The notes: generated from the letters alone by a model not told the origin. 64,000 nucleotides of DNA from CAVPTL01 sp963708725 (GCA_963708725.1 CAVPTL010000008.1:62001-126000); one strand, 5' to 3'. Positions 34,124-42,842 are shown, counted from the stretch's first letter. Program-made: numbers and translations.

Positions 34124-35758
34124 TCACCGCATCGAGCGGTAGCGGCGGATCAATGCGTTGGTCGAGCTGTCGTGCTCGAGATTGGGCTCGGACACGGCGG
34201 TCAGCTCGGGAATGATGCGCTTGGCCAGCACCTTGCCAAGCTCCACGCCCCACTGGTCGAACGAGTCGATGCTCCAGATCGTGCCCTGCGTGAAAACGCT
34301 GTGCTCGTAGAGCGCAATCAGCGACCCCAGTGAGTACGGCGTCAGCCGCTCGAGCAGCAGCACGTTGGTCGGCCGGTTTCCCTGCATCACCCGGTGTGGT
34401 GCGACGGCCTCATCGGTGCCCTCGTCGCGCACCTCCTGCTCGGTCTTGCCAAACGCGAGTGCCTCGGCCTGCGCGAACACATTCGACATCAGGATGTCGT
34501 GGTGCTCGCCCAGCGGATTGTGCGACTTCCCAAAGCCGATCAGGTCGACCGGGATCAGCGACGTTCCCTGGTGGATCAGCTGGTAGAAGCTGTGCTGCCC
34601 GTTGGTGCCCGGCTCGCCCCAGTAGACCGCGCCGGTGGCGTAGTCGACGACCCGCCCATCGAGCGTGACGTGCTTGCCGTTTGATTCCATCGTGAGCTGC
34701 TGGAGGTAGGCGGGGAACCGTTTGAGATACTGGTTGTAGGGCATCACACCAACGGTCTGAGCGTCGAAGAAGTCGCGGTACCAGACCGCGAGCAGCCCCA
34801 TCAGCACCGGCAGGTTCTGGTCGAACTCGGCGGTTCGGAAATGTTCGTCCAGGTCGTGCATACCGTCGAGCATCGCCCGGAAATTGTCGGCCCCGATCGC
34901 GATCATGGTCGAGAGTCCGATCGCCGAGTCCATCGAGTAGCGGCCCCCGACCCAATCCCAGAATCCGAACATGTTGTCGGTGTCGATCCCGAACGCGGCG
35001 ACCCCCTTCGCGTTCGTCGAAACCGCGACGAAGTGCTTGGCGATGGCGGCGTCGTCGCCCAGCGCCGCGAGCGTCCACTCACGGGCGGAGTTGGCGTTGG
35101 TCATCGTCTCCAGCGTCGTGAACGTCTTGGACGAGATGATGAAAAGCGTCTCGTCGGCGTCGAGGTCGCGAGTCGCCTCGACAAAGTCGGTCGAGTCGAC
35201 GTTGGACACGAACCGAAATGTCAACTCACGACGGCTGAAGTGCCGCAGCGCCTCATACGCCATCACCGGGCCCAGATCGGAACCACCGATGCCGATGTTG
35301 ACGACGTTTCGAATCGGCTTTCCGGTATGGCCTTTCCAGTCGCCGGATCGCACCCGATGGGCAAACGCCGACATGCGATCGAGCACCTGATGCACCTGGG
35401 GAACGACATCCACGCCGTCGACAACCAGGCTGGCAGAGCGCGGCATCCGAAGCGCGACGTGGAGCACGGATCGATCCTCCGACACGTTGATGCGGTCGCC
35501 CCGAAACATCGCGTCGATGTGCTCGCGCAGCCCCGACTCCCGCGCAAGCTGCACCAACAGGGGAATCGTCTGCTCGGTGATCCGGTTTTTGGAGTAGTCG
35601 AGATAGATGCCGACGTCCTCCACCACGAACCGCTCGCCGCGCCCCGAATCGGCTGCGAACAGCTCTCGCAGATGACCGCCGGCGAGCTCTCGGTGGTGGC
35701 TCTCGAGCTCGCCGAAAGCAGGTCGCTCGCGCAGCGGCGTCGTTACATGATCAGGCAT
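34124..35758 (-). CDS. pgi: Glucose-6-phosphate isomerase
   Basis: Interconverts glucose-6-phosphate and fructose-6-phosphate. The 544-residue length is normal. Signatures are VVNIGIGGSDLGP at about 145, the SKTFTTLETM block at about 205, GGRYSMDSAIGL at about 270, the PGI-1 motif with catalytic Glu (YWGEPGTNGQHSFYQLIHQG) at about 375-390 and GVELGKVLAKRI near the C-terminus. The ATG at 35758 lies 8 nt after a TAGGCT hexamer. It shares a 42-bp divergent promoter region with the aldolase-like gene and converges with ndh across palindrome copy 3. Confidence 0.96.
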   Translation of the reverse strand: MPDHVTTPLRERPAFGELESHHRELAGGHLRELFAADSGRGERFVVEDVGIYLDYSKNRITEQTIPLLVQLARESGLREHIDAMFRGDRINVSEDRSVLHVALRMPRSASLVVDGVDVVPQVHQVLDRMSAFAHRVRSGDWKGHTGKPIRNVVNIGIGGSDLGPVMAYEALRHFSRRELTFRFVSNVDSTDFVEATRDLDADETLFIISSKTFTTLETMTNANSAREWTLAALGDDAAIAKHFVAVSTNAKGVAAFGIDTDNMFGFWDWVGGRYSMDSAIGLSTMIAIGADNFRAMLDGMHDLDEHFRTAEFDQNLPVLMGLLAVWYRDFFDAQTVGVMPYNQYLKRFPAYLQQLTMESNGKHVTLDGRVVDYATGAVYWGEPGTNGQHSFYQLIHQGTSLIPVDLIGFGKSHNPLGEHHDILMSNVFAQAEALAFGKTEQEVRDEGTDEAVAPHRVMQGNRPTNVLLLERLTPYSLGSLIALYEHSVFTQGTIWSIDSFDQWGVELGKVLAKRIIPELTAVSEPNLEHDSSTNALIRRYRSMR

Positions 35759-35766
35759 CGGGGAAC

Positions 35767-35779
35767 AGCCTAGTAGACT
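35767..35779. promoter_or_regulatory. Adjoining divergent -10 elements between pgi and the aldolase-like gene
   Basis: TAGGCT on the minus strand (35772-35767) ends 8 nt before the pgi ATG. TAGACT on the plus strand (35774-35779) lies 21 nt before the ATG of the aldolase-like gene, which has its own AGGAGA Shine-Dalgarno. The two hexamers are one base apart, so polymerase binding in the two directions should be mutually exclusive. Confidence 0.5.
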
Positions 35780-35800
35780 CGGGCCGACCAAGGAGAAAAC

Positions 35801-36709
35801 ATGACTCTCGGATACTCACACCCGCTGTACATCCTGGCCTTCGATCACCGCGGTTCGTTCCAGACCAAGCTGCTGGGAATCCCGGGCACGCCCACCGATG
35901 AACAGGTCGAGCTGATCCAGTCCGCCAAAAAGGTCATCTACGCCGGATTCCTCGAGGCCTACGAGGCCCAGAGCGACCGCGAAGGCCTCGGCGTGCTCAC
36001 CGACGAGCAGTTCGGAAGCGAGGTGGCACACGCTGCGCATGAGCTTGGCGTCGCCTTCGCGATGCCGGTTGAGAAGAGTGGTCAGAACGAGTTCGACTTC
36101 GAGTACGGCGAGCAGTTCGGCGACCACATCCTCGAGTTCGATCCGACCTTCTCGAAGGTGCTCGTACGCATGAACGTCGAGGGCGACCGCGAGATGAACA
36201 AGCGCCAGACCGAGCGACTCGCCCGGCTCGGCAGCTGGCTCCACGAGAACGACCGCAAGTACCTGTTCGAGCTGCTGGTGCCGGCCGAGCAGCATCAGCT
36301 CGATCAGGTCGGTGGCGACAGCGACCGGTACGACCGGGAGCTGCGCGCCGGGCTGATGGTCGACGCCATCCACGAGCTGTATGCCGGCGGCGTCGAGCCC
36401 GACATCTGGAAGATCGAGGGTCTCGACACGACCGAGGATTGCGATCGCGTCGCGCGGGCGACCCGCACCAATGGTCGCGACGGGGTGCGCTGCATCGTGC
36501 TCGGGCGGGGTGGCAACGAGCAGAAAGTGATCGAGTGGCTCGAGACCGGTGCGGTCACGAGTGGCTACTCAGGCTTCGCGGTGGGTCGCACGATCTGGTG
36601 GGACGCGCTCACAGCGTGGCTCGCAGACGGCGACGCCGACGCGGCTGCCACCACGATCGCGGGGAACTACACGCGTCTGCTCGACGCCTACCGCGCCGCC
36701 GCTCGCTGA
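35801..36709 (+). CDS. DUF2090-family aldolase-like protein (IolC C-terminal domain type)
   Basis: A 302-residue protein resembling the DUF2090 domain that follows the kinase domain in some IolC proteins and is tied to 2-deoxy-5-keto-gluconate-6-phosphate aldolase. It opens with LYILAFDHRGSFQTKLLG (the FDHR motif), and shows PVEKSGQNEFDFEYG at about 88, the FELLVPAE stretch at about 160, EPDIWKIEGLD (possible Schiff-base Lys) at about 203 and GFAVGRTIWWDAL at about 260. A TIM-barrel fold is likely. It sits with sugar-phosphate genes and is divergent from pgi. The substrate is inferred only from the family. Confidence 0.75.
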   Translation: MTLGYSHPLYILAFDHRGSFQTKLLGIPGTPTDEQVELIQSAKKVIYAGFLEAYEAQSDREGLGVLTDEQFGSEVAHAAHELGVAFAMPVEKSGQNEFDFEYGEQFGDHILEFDPTFSKVLVRMNVEGDREMNKRQTERLARLGSWLHENDRKYLFELLVPAEQHQLDQVGGDSDRYDRELRAGLMVDAIHELYAGGVEPDIWKIEGLDTTEDCDRVARATRTNGRDGVRCIVLGRGGNEQKVIEWLETGAVTSGYSGFAVGRTIWWDALTAWLADGDADAAATTIAGNYTRLLDAYRAAAR

Positions 36710-36712
36710 CGA

Positions 36713-37147
36713 CTATTCGAATCCGACCGCGGCGAGCGCCTGCTGTGCGCAGGCCTCGTCCTGCGCGCCCGTGCCACCGCTGACTCCGAGCGCTCCGCAC
36801 AGCTCACCGTCGCTGAACACCGGAAGCCCACCCGCGTAGACCACGATCCGACCGTCGGTGGTCACGTTGAAGCCCCAGTCGTCGCCACCCGGCTGGGTGC
36901 TCGCCATGAACTCGCCGGTGGGCGTCTGCCACAGCACCGCCGTGTAGGCCTTGTCGACAGCGAGCTTCATCGCCCCCAGGGCCGCGCCGTCCATGCGCGC
37001 GCTGGCGATCACATGACCGCCCGGGTCGCACACCGCCGCCGCCACCGCCAACGACTCCGCCGCGGCGGCCTCGCGCACGGCCGCGAGCATTCGCAGCGCC
37101 AGTTCGAGGCCGATCTCGCGCTTCCCCAGGACTCCATCGTTCGTCAT
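36713..37147 (-). CDS. GlcG/HbpS-like (haem-degrading-type) protein
   Basis: A 144-residue single-domain protein of the GlcG/HbpS family. Seen are the N-terminal helix, AAAVCDPGGHVIASARMDGA at about 35-55, AVDKAYTAVLWQTPTGEF at about 62-80 and the C-terminal PVFSDGELCGALGVSGGTGAQDEACAQQAL. Members bind haem or cobalamin, or accompany glycolate and diol utilisation genes. The ATG at 37147 follows AGGAGC. The frame is open further upstream but only over the end of the permease gene. It lies 19 bp after potC, as the last gene of a potD-potB-potC run. Confidence 0.85.
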   Translation of the reverse strand: MTNDGVLGKREIGLELALRMLAAVREAAAAESLAVAAAVCDPGGHVIASARMDGAALGAMKLAVDKAYTAVLWQTPTGEFMASTQPGGDDWGFNVTTDGRIVVYAGGLPVFSDGELCGALGVSGGTGAQDEACAQQALAAVGFE

Positions 37148-37166
37148 CTCATGCTCCTCTTGGTCA

Positions 37167-38015
37167 TCAGGCGCCGCCGGCAAATGCGGGTGTGGTCGCT
37201 TCGGCCTTCTTGCCCTCGAGCCTGCCCTCCCACCACCGCCGCACGACCTCGGCGGTGACGACCAGGATGAGCGAGACGGCAATCACGAGACTGCCCACGG
37301 CGATCACCTCGGGCTGAAGTGTTGGGGTGCGCGCCCCGGTGTAGACGAACACGGGGAAGGTTGGCGTGCCGGCCGGCGCGAGGAACGAGGCGATCGCGAA
37401 CTCGTCGAAGCTGATCGTGAACGCGACCAGGAACGACGACACCAGGGCCGGCGCGAGCAGCGGCAATGTGATCAGGACGAATGCCCAGATCTCGGACGCG
37501 CCCAGATCCCGCGCGGCCTCGTTGATCGAGGCGTCGAGCAGCCGCAGCCGGGGCAGGATCACGAGCACCGCGTAGGGCAGCGAGATCACGATGTGCCCCG
37601 CGAGCACCGCTGTCAGCGAGGTTGCGATCCCGAGCTGGTGGAGAAGGATCTCAAGGCCGACCGCGAGCACGATGTACGGCACCACCAGGGGCAGCAGGAT
37701 GATGGTCGTGACCACCGGGCGCAGGAACAGGCGGCGGGAGGCCAGGCCCATCGCGGCCAGCACCCCGATGGCGGTTGCGATCAGCCCGTCCATCGCAGCC
37801 AATACGAGGCTGCGCTTGACCGACCCGATCAGATCGGGGTCGTTGATGGCAGCGTGGAACCACTTGGTGGTGAATCCCGAAAGCGGCAGCGTGGGGATCG
37901 TGCTGTCGTTGAACGCGAAGATCACCAGCACCACCAGCGGCGCGTACAAGAAGATCACCAGCAGCAGGAAGTAGCTGCTCAGAATCCCCCGCGTGAGCCT
38001 GCCGGCACCGGTCAT
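37167..38015 (-). CDS. potC: Polyamine-type ABC transporter permease (PotC-like)
   Basis: A 282-residue permease with six membrane helices. The EAA loop that docks on the ATPase is EAARDLGASEIWAFVLITLP at about 170-190. It starts inside the potB stop (ATGA) and belongs to the PotC side of spermidine/putrescine/iron importers (FAFNDSTIPTLPLSGFTTKWFH at the N-terminal exterior loop is characteristic). The substrate is not proven; polyamines, quaternary amines or amino-acid derivatives are possible. The matching ATPase (PotA) is not in the window. Confidence 0.85.
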   Translation of the reverse strand: MTGAGRLTRGILSSYFLLLVIFLYAPLVVLVIFAFNDSTIPTLPLSGFTTKWFHAAINDPDLIGSVKRSLVLAAMDGLIATAIGVLAAMGLASRRLFLRPVVTTIILLPLVVPYIVLAVGLEILLHQLGIATSLTAVLAGHIVISLPYAVLVILPRLRLLDASINEAARDLGASEIWAFVLITLPLLAPALVSSFLVAFTISFDEFAIASFLAPAGTPTFPVFVYTGARTPTLQPEVIAVGSLVIAVSLILVVTAEVVRRWWEGRLEGKKAEATTPAFAGGA

Positions 38016-38932
38016 TTGGCTTCCGCCTCGGCGACGTCGGCACTCAGATACCGGCCGAACACCACCATCAGAATGACGACGACGAACACGAGCCACATCG
38101 CCAGCACCGACCCGTAGTTCCAGTCAGGCGTGCCGGCAAACAACGCCTGGATGGCGTTTCCGAACATGAAGCTCGAGGGGCCGCCGACCAGAAGCGGTGC
38201 GATGAACTCACCTGTGGTGGGGATCAGCACAAAAACGAAACCCGCCATCACCCCGCCAAAGCTGAGCGGGAACGTGACTCGCCAAAACGCCGAGAACCCA
38301 TTCGCCCCCAGATCGTGAGCGGCGTCGAGCAGGCGCCGGTCCATGTTCTCGAGCACCACGAAGATCGGCAGCGCCACGAATGGCACCCAGGTGTAGAACA
38401 ACACCAGGCCGACCGAGAAGTTCGAGTAGATCAGCCACGAGGGCGAGTGACCTTGCTCCACGATGTGCAGGTGCCACAGCACCCAATCGACGACCCCGTT
38501 ATTGCTGAGGATGATCCTCCAGGCAATGACGCGCAGGAGATAGCTGGTGAAGAACGGCGCCAGCACCAGGAGCAGCAGCGTGTAGCGCCGCTTGTTGGCG
38601 ACGAACGCCAGGAAGTAGGCGACCGGGTATGCAGCCGTCACCGCGGCCACCGACACCACCAGCGTGATTACCATCGACGACTTGAAGCGACTGCGAAACG
38701 CGTTGTCGGCCCCAAACAGGAAGTCGTGCCAGTTGTGGGTCGAAAACTCGTTGGGGACGCCGGGATACTGGCTCTTGAGATTCACGCTGTACATCGCGAT
38801 CAACACGATCGGGCCGATCAGCAACAGCAGCACGTACAGCGCCGGCGGCAGCGTCAGGAGGCCGCGGGGCAGTTTCCGTTTATGCCCGCCCCGCGCAGTG
38901 GCGGGGCGGGCACTCTCTTGGGGGGCGCTCAT
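38012..38932 (-). CDS. potB: Polyamine-type ABC transporter permease (PotB-like)
   Basis: A 306-residue permease with a cytosolic basic N-terminus, six membrane helices and an EAA-type loop DAAHDLGANGFSAFWRVTFP at about 205-225. LAPFFTSYLLRVIAWRIIL at about 125 and LIPTTGEFIAPLLVGG at about 240 are typical of PotB. It follows potD by 28 bp and overlaps potC by 4 bp, forming one importer unit potD-potB-potC. Confidence 0.87.
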   Translation of the reverse strand: MSAPQESARPATARGGHKRKLPRGLLTLPPALYVLLLLIGPIVLIAMYSVNLKSQYPGVPNEFSTHNWHDFLFGADNAFRSRFKSSMVITLVVSVAAVTAAYPVAYFLAFVANKRRYTLLLLVLAPFFTSYLLRVIAWRIILSNNGVVDWVLWHLHIVEQGHSPSWLIYSNFSVGLVLFYTWVPFVALPIFVVLENMDRRLLDAAHDLGANGFSAFWRVTFPLSFGGVMAGFVFVLIPTTGEFIAPLLVGGPSSFMFGNAIQALFAGTPDWNYGSVLAMWLVFVVVILMVVFGRYLSADVAEAEAK

Positions 38933-38960
38933 CGGCCCGAGGAGGCTAAAAGCCGTCCGG

Positions 38961-40112
38961 TCAGGTCGCCGCCGCCTGTACCTTCACCCACGCGAGGTCG
39001 TACGCCGATCGGTTTGGCTCCCAGCTCTGGAGGTGGACGTCCGAGGCGGCGACCGCCTTGGGATTCCCGAGGTCGAGCGACTTCGCGAGCGTCTTGTCCG
39101 GGATGTCCGGCGGCGTTGCCTTGGTGTTGGACGTTCCGTAATAGAACGCGCCGCCCATATCGGTGCACGCCTTGGCGTTGATGAACGACTCGACGTACTC
39201 GTGGGCGTGACGGTAGTTCTTGGTATTGGCGCCGAGCATGAACCCGCAGAACCAGCTCAGCCGGCCCTCTTTGGGGTCGAGGAACACGAACTTCTGGGTC
39301 TTGCCGTTGAGCGTGGCCGTCGTGTCCTGCCACGAGTAGGCGATCCAGATCGTCTCGTTCTTCATCGCCGGTTGCATGTCGCCGTACTCGCTGTCCCAGT
39401 AAAACTTGTTCAGCGGGCTCTGGTCGATCAGCGTATTGGTCGCCTGGGTCAGCTGATCGTCGGTCATCGTGTCCATGTGGGGGAAACCGAGCTTGAGCGC
39501 GGCCACCTCCAGGTTGGACGCCGCGCCGTTCCACAGCGCGATCTTGCCCGAGTACTTGGGATTCCACGCGAGATCCCAGCTGGTGGCGTCAGCCGCATCG
39601 ACGTGTTCGGAGTTGTACGTCAGGCTCGCGTAGCCCCAGTCCCACGGGATCATGTACTGCTCGCCCTTGACCTTGGCGGCGTCGACCAGATACGGGTTCA
39701 GCTCCTTGAAGCTTGGCAGCAGGCTGGTGTCCCACGGCTGCACGAGGTTTCGCGACACGTAGTCCGGCGTGTTCTCGTTGCACGGGTGCATGATGTCGAA
39801 GTCCTGCCCGCTGGCCTTCTGCAGTGCTTCGCTGTCGTTCACGATGTAGGTATACGTAATGCTCGATGGGCCGTATTGCGCGGTGTATGACTTACCCGGC
39901 ACCGTCATATAGGTCTGCTTGGGAGTACCGGCCGCCTCGTATCCACCCCACTCCAGGATCGAGAGCTTGCCGGGCTCAGAGCTGAGCGGCGGAGGTGCGC
40001 TCGAACTCGAAGACGAGCCGGAACTCGAACTCGAGCCGCAGGCCGGCAGCAGCGCCGCGCCGCCTGCAACCGTCGCTGCCTTCAGAAAATCTCCACGATC
40101 CAGTTTGTGCAT
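38961..40112 (-). CDS. potD: Polyamine-type substrate-binding lipoprotein (PotD-like)
   Basis: A 383-residue secreted binding protein. The signal RGDFLKAATVAGGAALLPAC ends in a lipobox with the lipidated Cys, followed by a Ser-rich linker (SSSSSGSSSSSS). The mature domain resembles PotD: LSILEWGGYEA, the hinge-region DIMHPCNENTPDYV, and IPWDWGYASLTYNSEHV at about 160-175. The ATG at 40112 follows GTGGAGG. The frame is open upstream but out over the divergent gene. Ligand-specific acidic residues cannot be assigned with confidence, so the substrate stays open. Confidence 0.88.
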   Translation of the reverse strand: MHKLDRGDFLKAATVAGGAALLPACGSSSSSGSSSSSSAPPPLSSEPGKLSILEWGGYEAAGTPKQTYMTVPGKSYTAQYGPSSITYTYIVNDSEALQKASGQDFDIMHPCNENTPDYVSRNLVQPWDTSLLPSFKELNPYLVDAAKVKGEQYMIPWDWGYASLTYNSEHVDAADATSWDLAWNPKYSGKIALWNGAASNLEVAALKLGFPHMDTMTDDQLTQATNTLIDQSPLNKFYWDSEYGDMQPAMKNETIWIAYSWQDTTATLNGKTQKFVFLDPKEGRLSWFCGFMLGANTKNYRHAHEYVESFINAKACTDMGGAFYYGTSNTKATPPDIPDKTLAKSLDLGNPKAVAASDVHLQSWEPNRSAYDLAWVKVQAAAT

Positions 40113-40172
40113 CCGTACTACCTCCACGTTCGCTCGAGAAGGCCCGACTGTACAGGTCGCCAACCCCGGAAG

Positions 40173-40178
40173 TAAAGT
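40173..40178 (+). promoter_or_regulatory. Candidate -10 element, leaderless-type
   Basis: TAAAGT, 6 nt before the GTG at 40185. It lies in the 72-bp divergent region between potD and the hypothetical membrane-protein gene. Confidence 0.5.
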
Positions 40179-40184
40179 CCTGGT

Positions 40185-40781
40185 GTGGCACAAAGTGACA
40201 GCCGACACCGGATTGGCGGCGTCGTGGTCGCCGCGGTGATGATCGCGGTGGTGGCGGGCGGCGCTGTGCTGCTCGCGCTGGGACGCGCCGATTCGCAGCC
40301 CAAGGCTGCGGCACCGCCGACGTTGCCGCCGTCTGCCGTGCCCTATCTGGACAGCAAGGTCATCCCCATCGGCGAGCCCGAGCTGGCAAAGGATGCCAAT
40401 CTGGCGGTGCTGCCGGCGACGCTCTCCAGGCTCGGATTCGTGGTCGGTTCCCAGCGCACGTTTCAGGGTCCGGAACGCCATCGATTGCAGCTGGTGGTCT
40501 CTCGCACGCTGCGGTTCGAAACTCCCGCAGGCGCGCAGGGCTTCGTCAAATTCGTCGATGCGCACGCCGGCGACTACGTCGGCCAGATCCCGACCGTCAA
40601 GCCGCTGCACTCCGACGGTCGCAGCGGCGCGCTGATCGTCGCCCCCCTGTGCGCGTGCCACATGGCCCAGCCAACCCTCCTGGGGATAGTCAGCGGTGGA
40701 CGCGACGTGACATGGCTCACCATCAACGGCTCATCGGCAACGCCCGCCCTCCTGGCTAAACTGGTTCGACAGGCGCCTTGA
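40185..40781 (+). CDS. Hypothetical membrane-anchored protein
   Basis: A 198-residue protein not recognised as a known family. It has one membrane helix at about residues 11-32 (VVVAAVMIAVVAGGAVLLAL), a short Ala/Pro-rich linker and an exterior domain of about 150 residues with two cysteines close together (LCACHM, about residues 153-156). It may be anchored outside the membrane. GTG at 40185 is the first start in frame and lies 6 nt after a -10-like hexamer. It is divergent from potD. Confidence 0.65.
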   Translation: MAQSDSRHRIGGVVVAAVMIAVVAGGAVLLALGRADSQPKAAAPPTLPPSAVPYLDSKVIPIGEPELAKDANLAVLPATLSRLGFVVGSQRTFQGPERHRLQLVVSRTLRFETPAGAQGFVKFVDAHAGDYVGQIPTVKPLHSDGRSGALIVAPLCACHMAQPTLLGIVSGGRDVTWLTINGSSATPALLAKLVRQAP

Positions 40782-40865
40782 ACTCGCGTTAGAGTTCGCC
40801 GCAACGAGGATGGTCGCCTCGTGCACGCTTGACGTCGGGCATTTGCTCCTGGGGAGGGGTGTCGT

Positions 40866-41255
40866 TTGAAGTCGTATTCCATTCGCGATTCGATAGGCAA
40901 TCAGAGCCACCTGATTCTGCCGGTGGTGCTGGCCTCGATCGCGCTGACCGGGATCGGCTTTGCGATCGCGGCCCTGGTCGGAACCGGTTCGGATGCGACC
41001 GCGGCCGACCCCGCGCAGACGCTCACGATCCGCTCCACGATCAGCGGCAGCAACATCACGGTCTCCCACACGTCGACGATCGTCAAGAAGCATGTCGTCA
41101 AGGGCAAGGTCGTCACCAGAAACGGCGTTGTGACCACGATTCCCGCTTCGACGTTCTTCAACACCGTCACCACTCCCGGCCAGCAGGTCACTCGCACGAA
41201 CACGGCCACGTCGGTGAGTACGTTCGAAATGTCACCGGCCCGACGAGCATCGTGA
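40866..41255 (+). CDS. Hypothetical exported Thr/Val-rich protein, possibly frameshifted at its end
   Basis: A 129-residue reading frame that starts at TTG 40866, after GGGGAGGGG. It begins with a basic stretch, a membrane helix at about 18-38 (LPVVLASIALTGIGFAIAAL) and then an exterior region rich in Thr, Ser and Val (TIRSTISGSNITVSHTSTIV, NTVTTPGQQVTRTNTATSVS). From about 41216 another frame carries the same style of sequence (YVRNVTGPTSIVTSISTVTC and on to 41398), while this frame turns into an unrelated short tail. A frameshift in the last third is therefore likely. The function is not known. Confidence 0.5.
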   Translation: MKSYSIRDSIGNQSHLILPVVLASIALTGIGFAIAALVGTGSDATAADPAQTLTIRSTISGSNITVSHTSTIVKKHVVKGKVVTRNGVVTTIPASTFFNTVTTPGQQVTRTNTATSVSTFEMSPARRAS

Positions 41256-41369
41256 CCTCGATCTCGACGGTGACGTGCCACGCCTCCGGTGCTCGTGCCG
41301 CACCGCCGATCACGGTGACCTGGTCCGACGAGCATCGTGACATCACGACGGTCACAGCGCCACGACTCC

Positions 41370-42842
41370 TTAGCGCAACGCGTCCACCAGCGGGGTGAGG
41401 TCGGCTGCGGGCGGTTCGCCGTCGCGATGCCGCGGCGCGTTGGCGCGCACGACATCGTAGGCGTCACGCGTGCCCCTCCCGAGATCACTCGCGCGCTCGC
41501 GTAGATCGATCGCCTGGGCGGCACAGTAGAGCTCGGTGGCGGCGATGTAGCGAGCCAGCTCGGTCAGCTCGTGGAGGCGGCGCGCAGCCACGGGGGTGGG
41601 AATCACACGGTCTTCGATACCCTCGGCGATTGAGGTCGTGGGTGACTCGAGCGTCGCCGGCATCGCCAGCAGCCGCACCTCAGCGGCCGCGGCGGCCGCG
41701 CCGTAGACCACGATCGCGAGGCCGTCCCCGCTGGAGGCGTCGTCGCTGCGAAGCCCGGTGGGAAGGCCGCTGAAACCGGAATGTGCGAGCTTCTGCGACC
41801 GCTCACATGACGCGGTCGCAACGTGGGCGAGCGCCAACCGCAGGTAGTCCAGCACGACACCGTAGGGCACCGAGTCGAAGTTTCCGTTCGAGAGCGCTCG
41901 CCCGTCGGGCGTGATGCAAGGATTGTCGTGCGAAGAGACCAGCTCGGCCTCGACCATCGTCCGTGCGTGGTCGAACGCCACCCGAGCGGCCGCGTGCGTC
42001 TGGGGCACCACCCGCATCGTCAGCGGATCCTGGAGCTCGCGGTGAAGGTCGCCGTTTTTGAGCAGAGCGCCGTGGGCAAGCAGCGCGCGCAGCCGTTCGA
42101 TCGCCTCGGTCAGGCCGGGGATCGGGCGGGCCTCGGCGACCGCCGCGTCGAGCGCCTGGACGTTTCCGAGCATGCCCTCGAAGGTCAGCGCCGCCGCCTG
42201 ATCAAAACTCACGAGTAGCCGGTCGACGGCCGCCACCCCCAGCGCCGCCGAGCCCAGGGAGAAGGCGTTTGAGTTGACAAACGCGAGCGCCTCCTTGGCA
42301 TCGGGTCGCCACGGCTCGAGCCCGAGCCGATCAAGCTCGGCAGCCCACTCCCCCTCACCCGTGAGCGCCTCGGCGATGTCGGCCAACGGCCCCAGGTCAG
42401 ACTGGCCGAGCGAACCGACCGAGCGGGCACGCGGCGCCAGCCCGGCGTTGAGCGCCGCCACGATCAGATCGGCGAGCGACTCCCGCACTCCCGAGCGGCC
42501 CCGGGCCAGCCCCGCAAGTTGAGCCAGGAGGGTTGCCCGCACCACCGCCTCGGACACTTCGGCGCCTGTGCCGGTGCGATGCGACAGCAGCAGCAGGCGA
42601 TTGAAGCCCTGTTGCTCGTCGGCGCCGACCGTGACCCGCTTCATGGCGCCCACTCCAGTGGTCAGACCATACACCTGCTTGCCCTCGGCCAGCAGCTGCT
42701 CGGTGGCTCGCCGGCCGACAGCGATCCGTTCCCGGGCGGCCGGCGCGAGTTCCACGGGGCGGTGGTGGACGGCAACCGCCACCAGGTCTTCGAGCGACAG
42801 CGTTTGGTCGAGCACCACCGGCTGATCGTGCATCTGGGTCAA
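41370..42842 (-). CDS. Histidine/aromatic ammonia-lyase family protein with a non-canonical MIO site
   Basis: A 490-residue HAL/PAL-family protein. The fold is supported by VYGLTTGVGAMKR at about 58, FNRLLLLSHRTGTG at about 80, KEALAFVNSNAFSLG at about 185, QDPLTMRVVPQTHAA at about 270 and SHDNPCITPDGRALSNGNFDS at about 305-325. The Ala-Ser-Gly triad that cyclises to the MIO electrophile (normally SVGASGDLAPLA) reads SVGSLGQSDLGPLA here: Ala is Gln and the Gly is missing. Family activity is therefore uncertain. It starts at TTG 42842, overlapping the MttB-like stop (TTGA); an ATG three codons on is possible. Confidence 0.82.
   Translation of the reverse strand: MTQMHDQPVVLDQTLSLEDLVAVAVHHRPVELAPAARERIAVGRRATEQLLAEGKQVYGLTTGVGAMKRVTVGADEQQGFNRLLLLSHRTGTGAEVSEAVVRATLLAQLAGLARGRSGVRESLADLIVAALNAGLAPRARSVGSLGQSDLGPLADIAEALTGEGEWAAELDRLGLEPWRPDAKEALAFVNSNAFSLGSAALGVAAVDRLLVSFDQAAALTFEGMLGNVQALDAAVAEARPIPGLTEAIERLRALLAHGALLKNGDLHRELQDPLTMRVVPQTHAAARVAFDHARTMVEAELVSSHDNPCITPDGRALSNGNFDSVPYGVVLDYLRLALAHVATASCERSQKLAHSGFSGLPTGLRSDDASSGDGLAIVVYGAAAAAAEVRLLAMPATLESPTTSIAEGIEDRVIPTPVAARRLHELTELARYIAATELYCAAQAIDLRERASDLGRGTRDAYDVVRANAPRHRDGEPPAADLTPLVDALR

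Noticed and set aside
40780..40797. GAACTC-N6-GAGTTC inverted repeat as a terminator or operator
   Set aside because: The arms are only 6 bp, no U-tract follows, and chance occurrence is likely.
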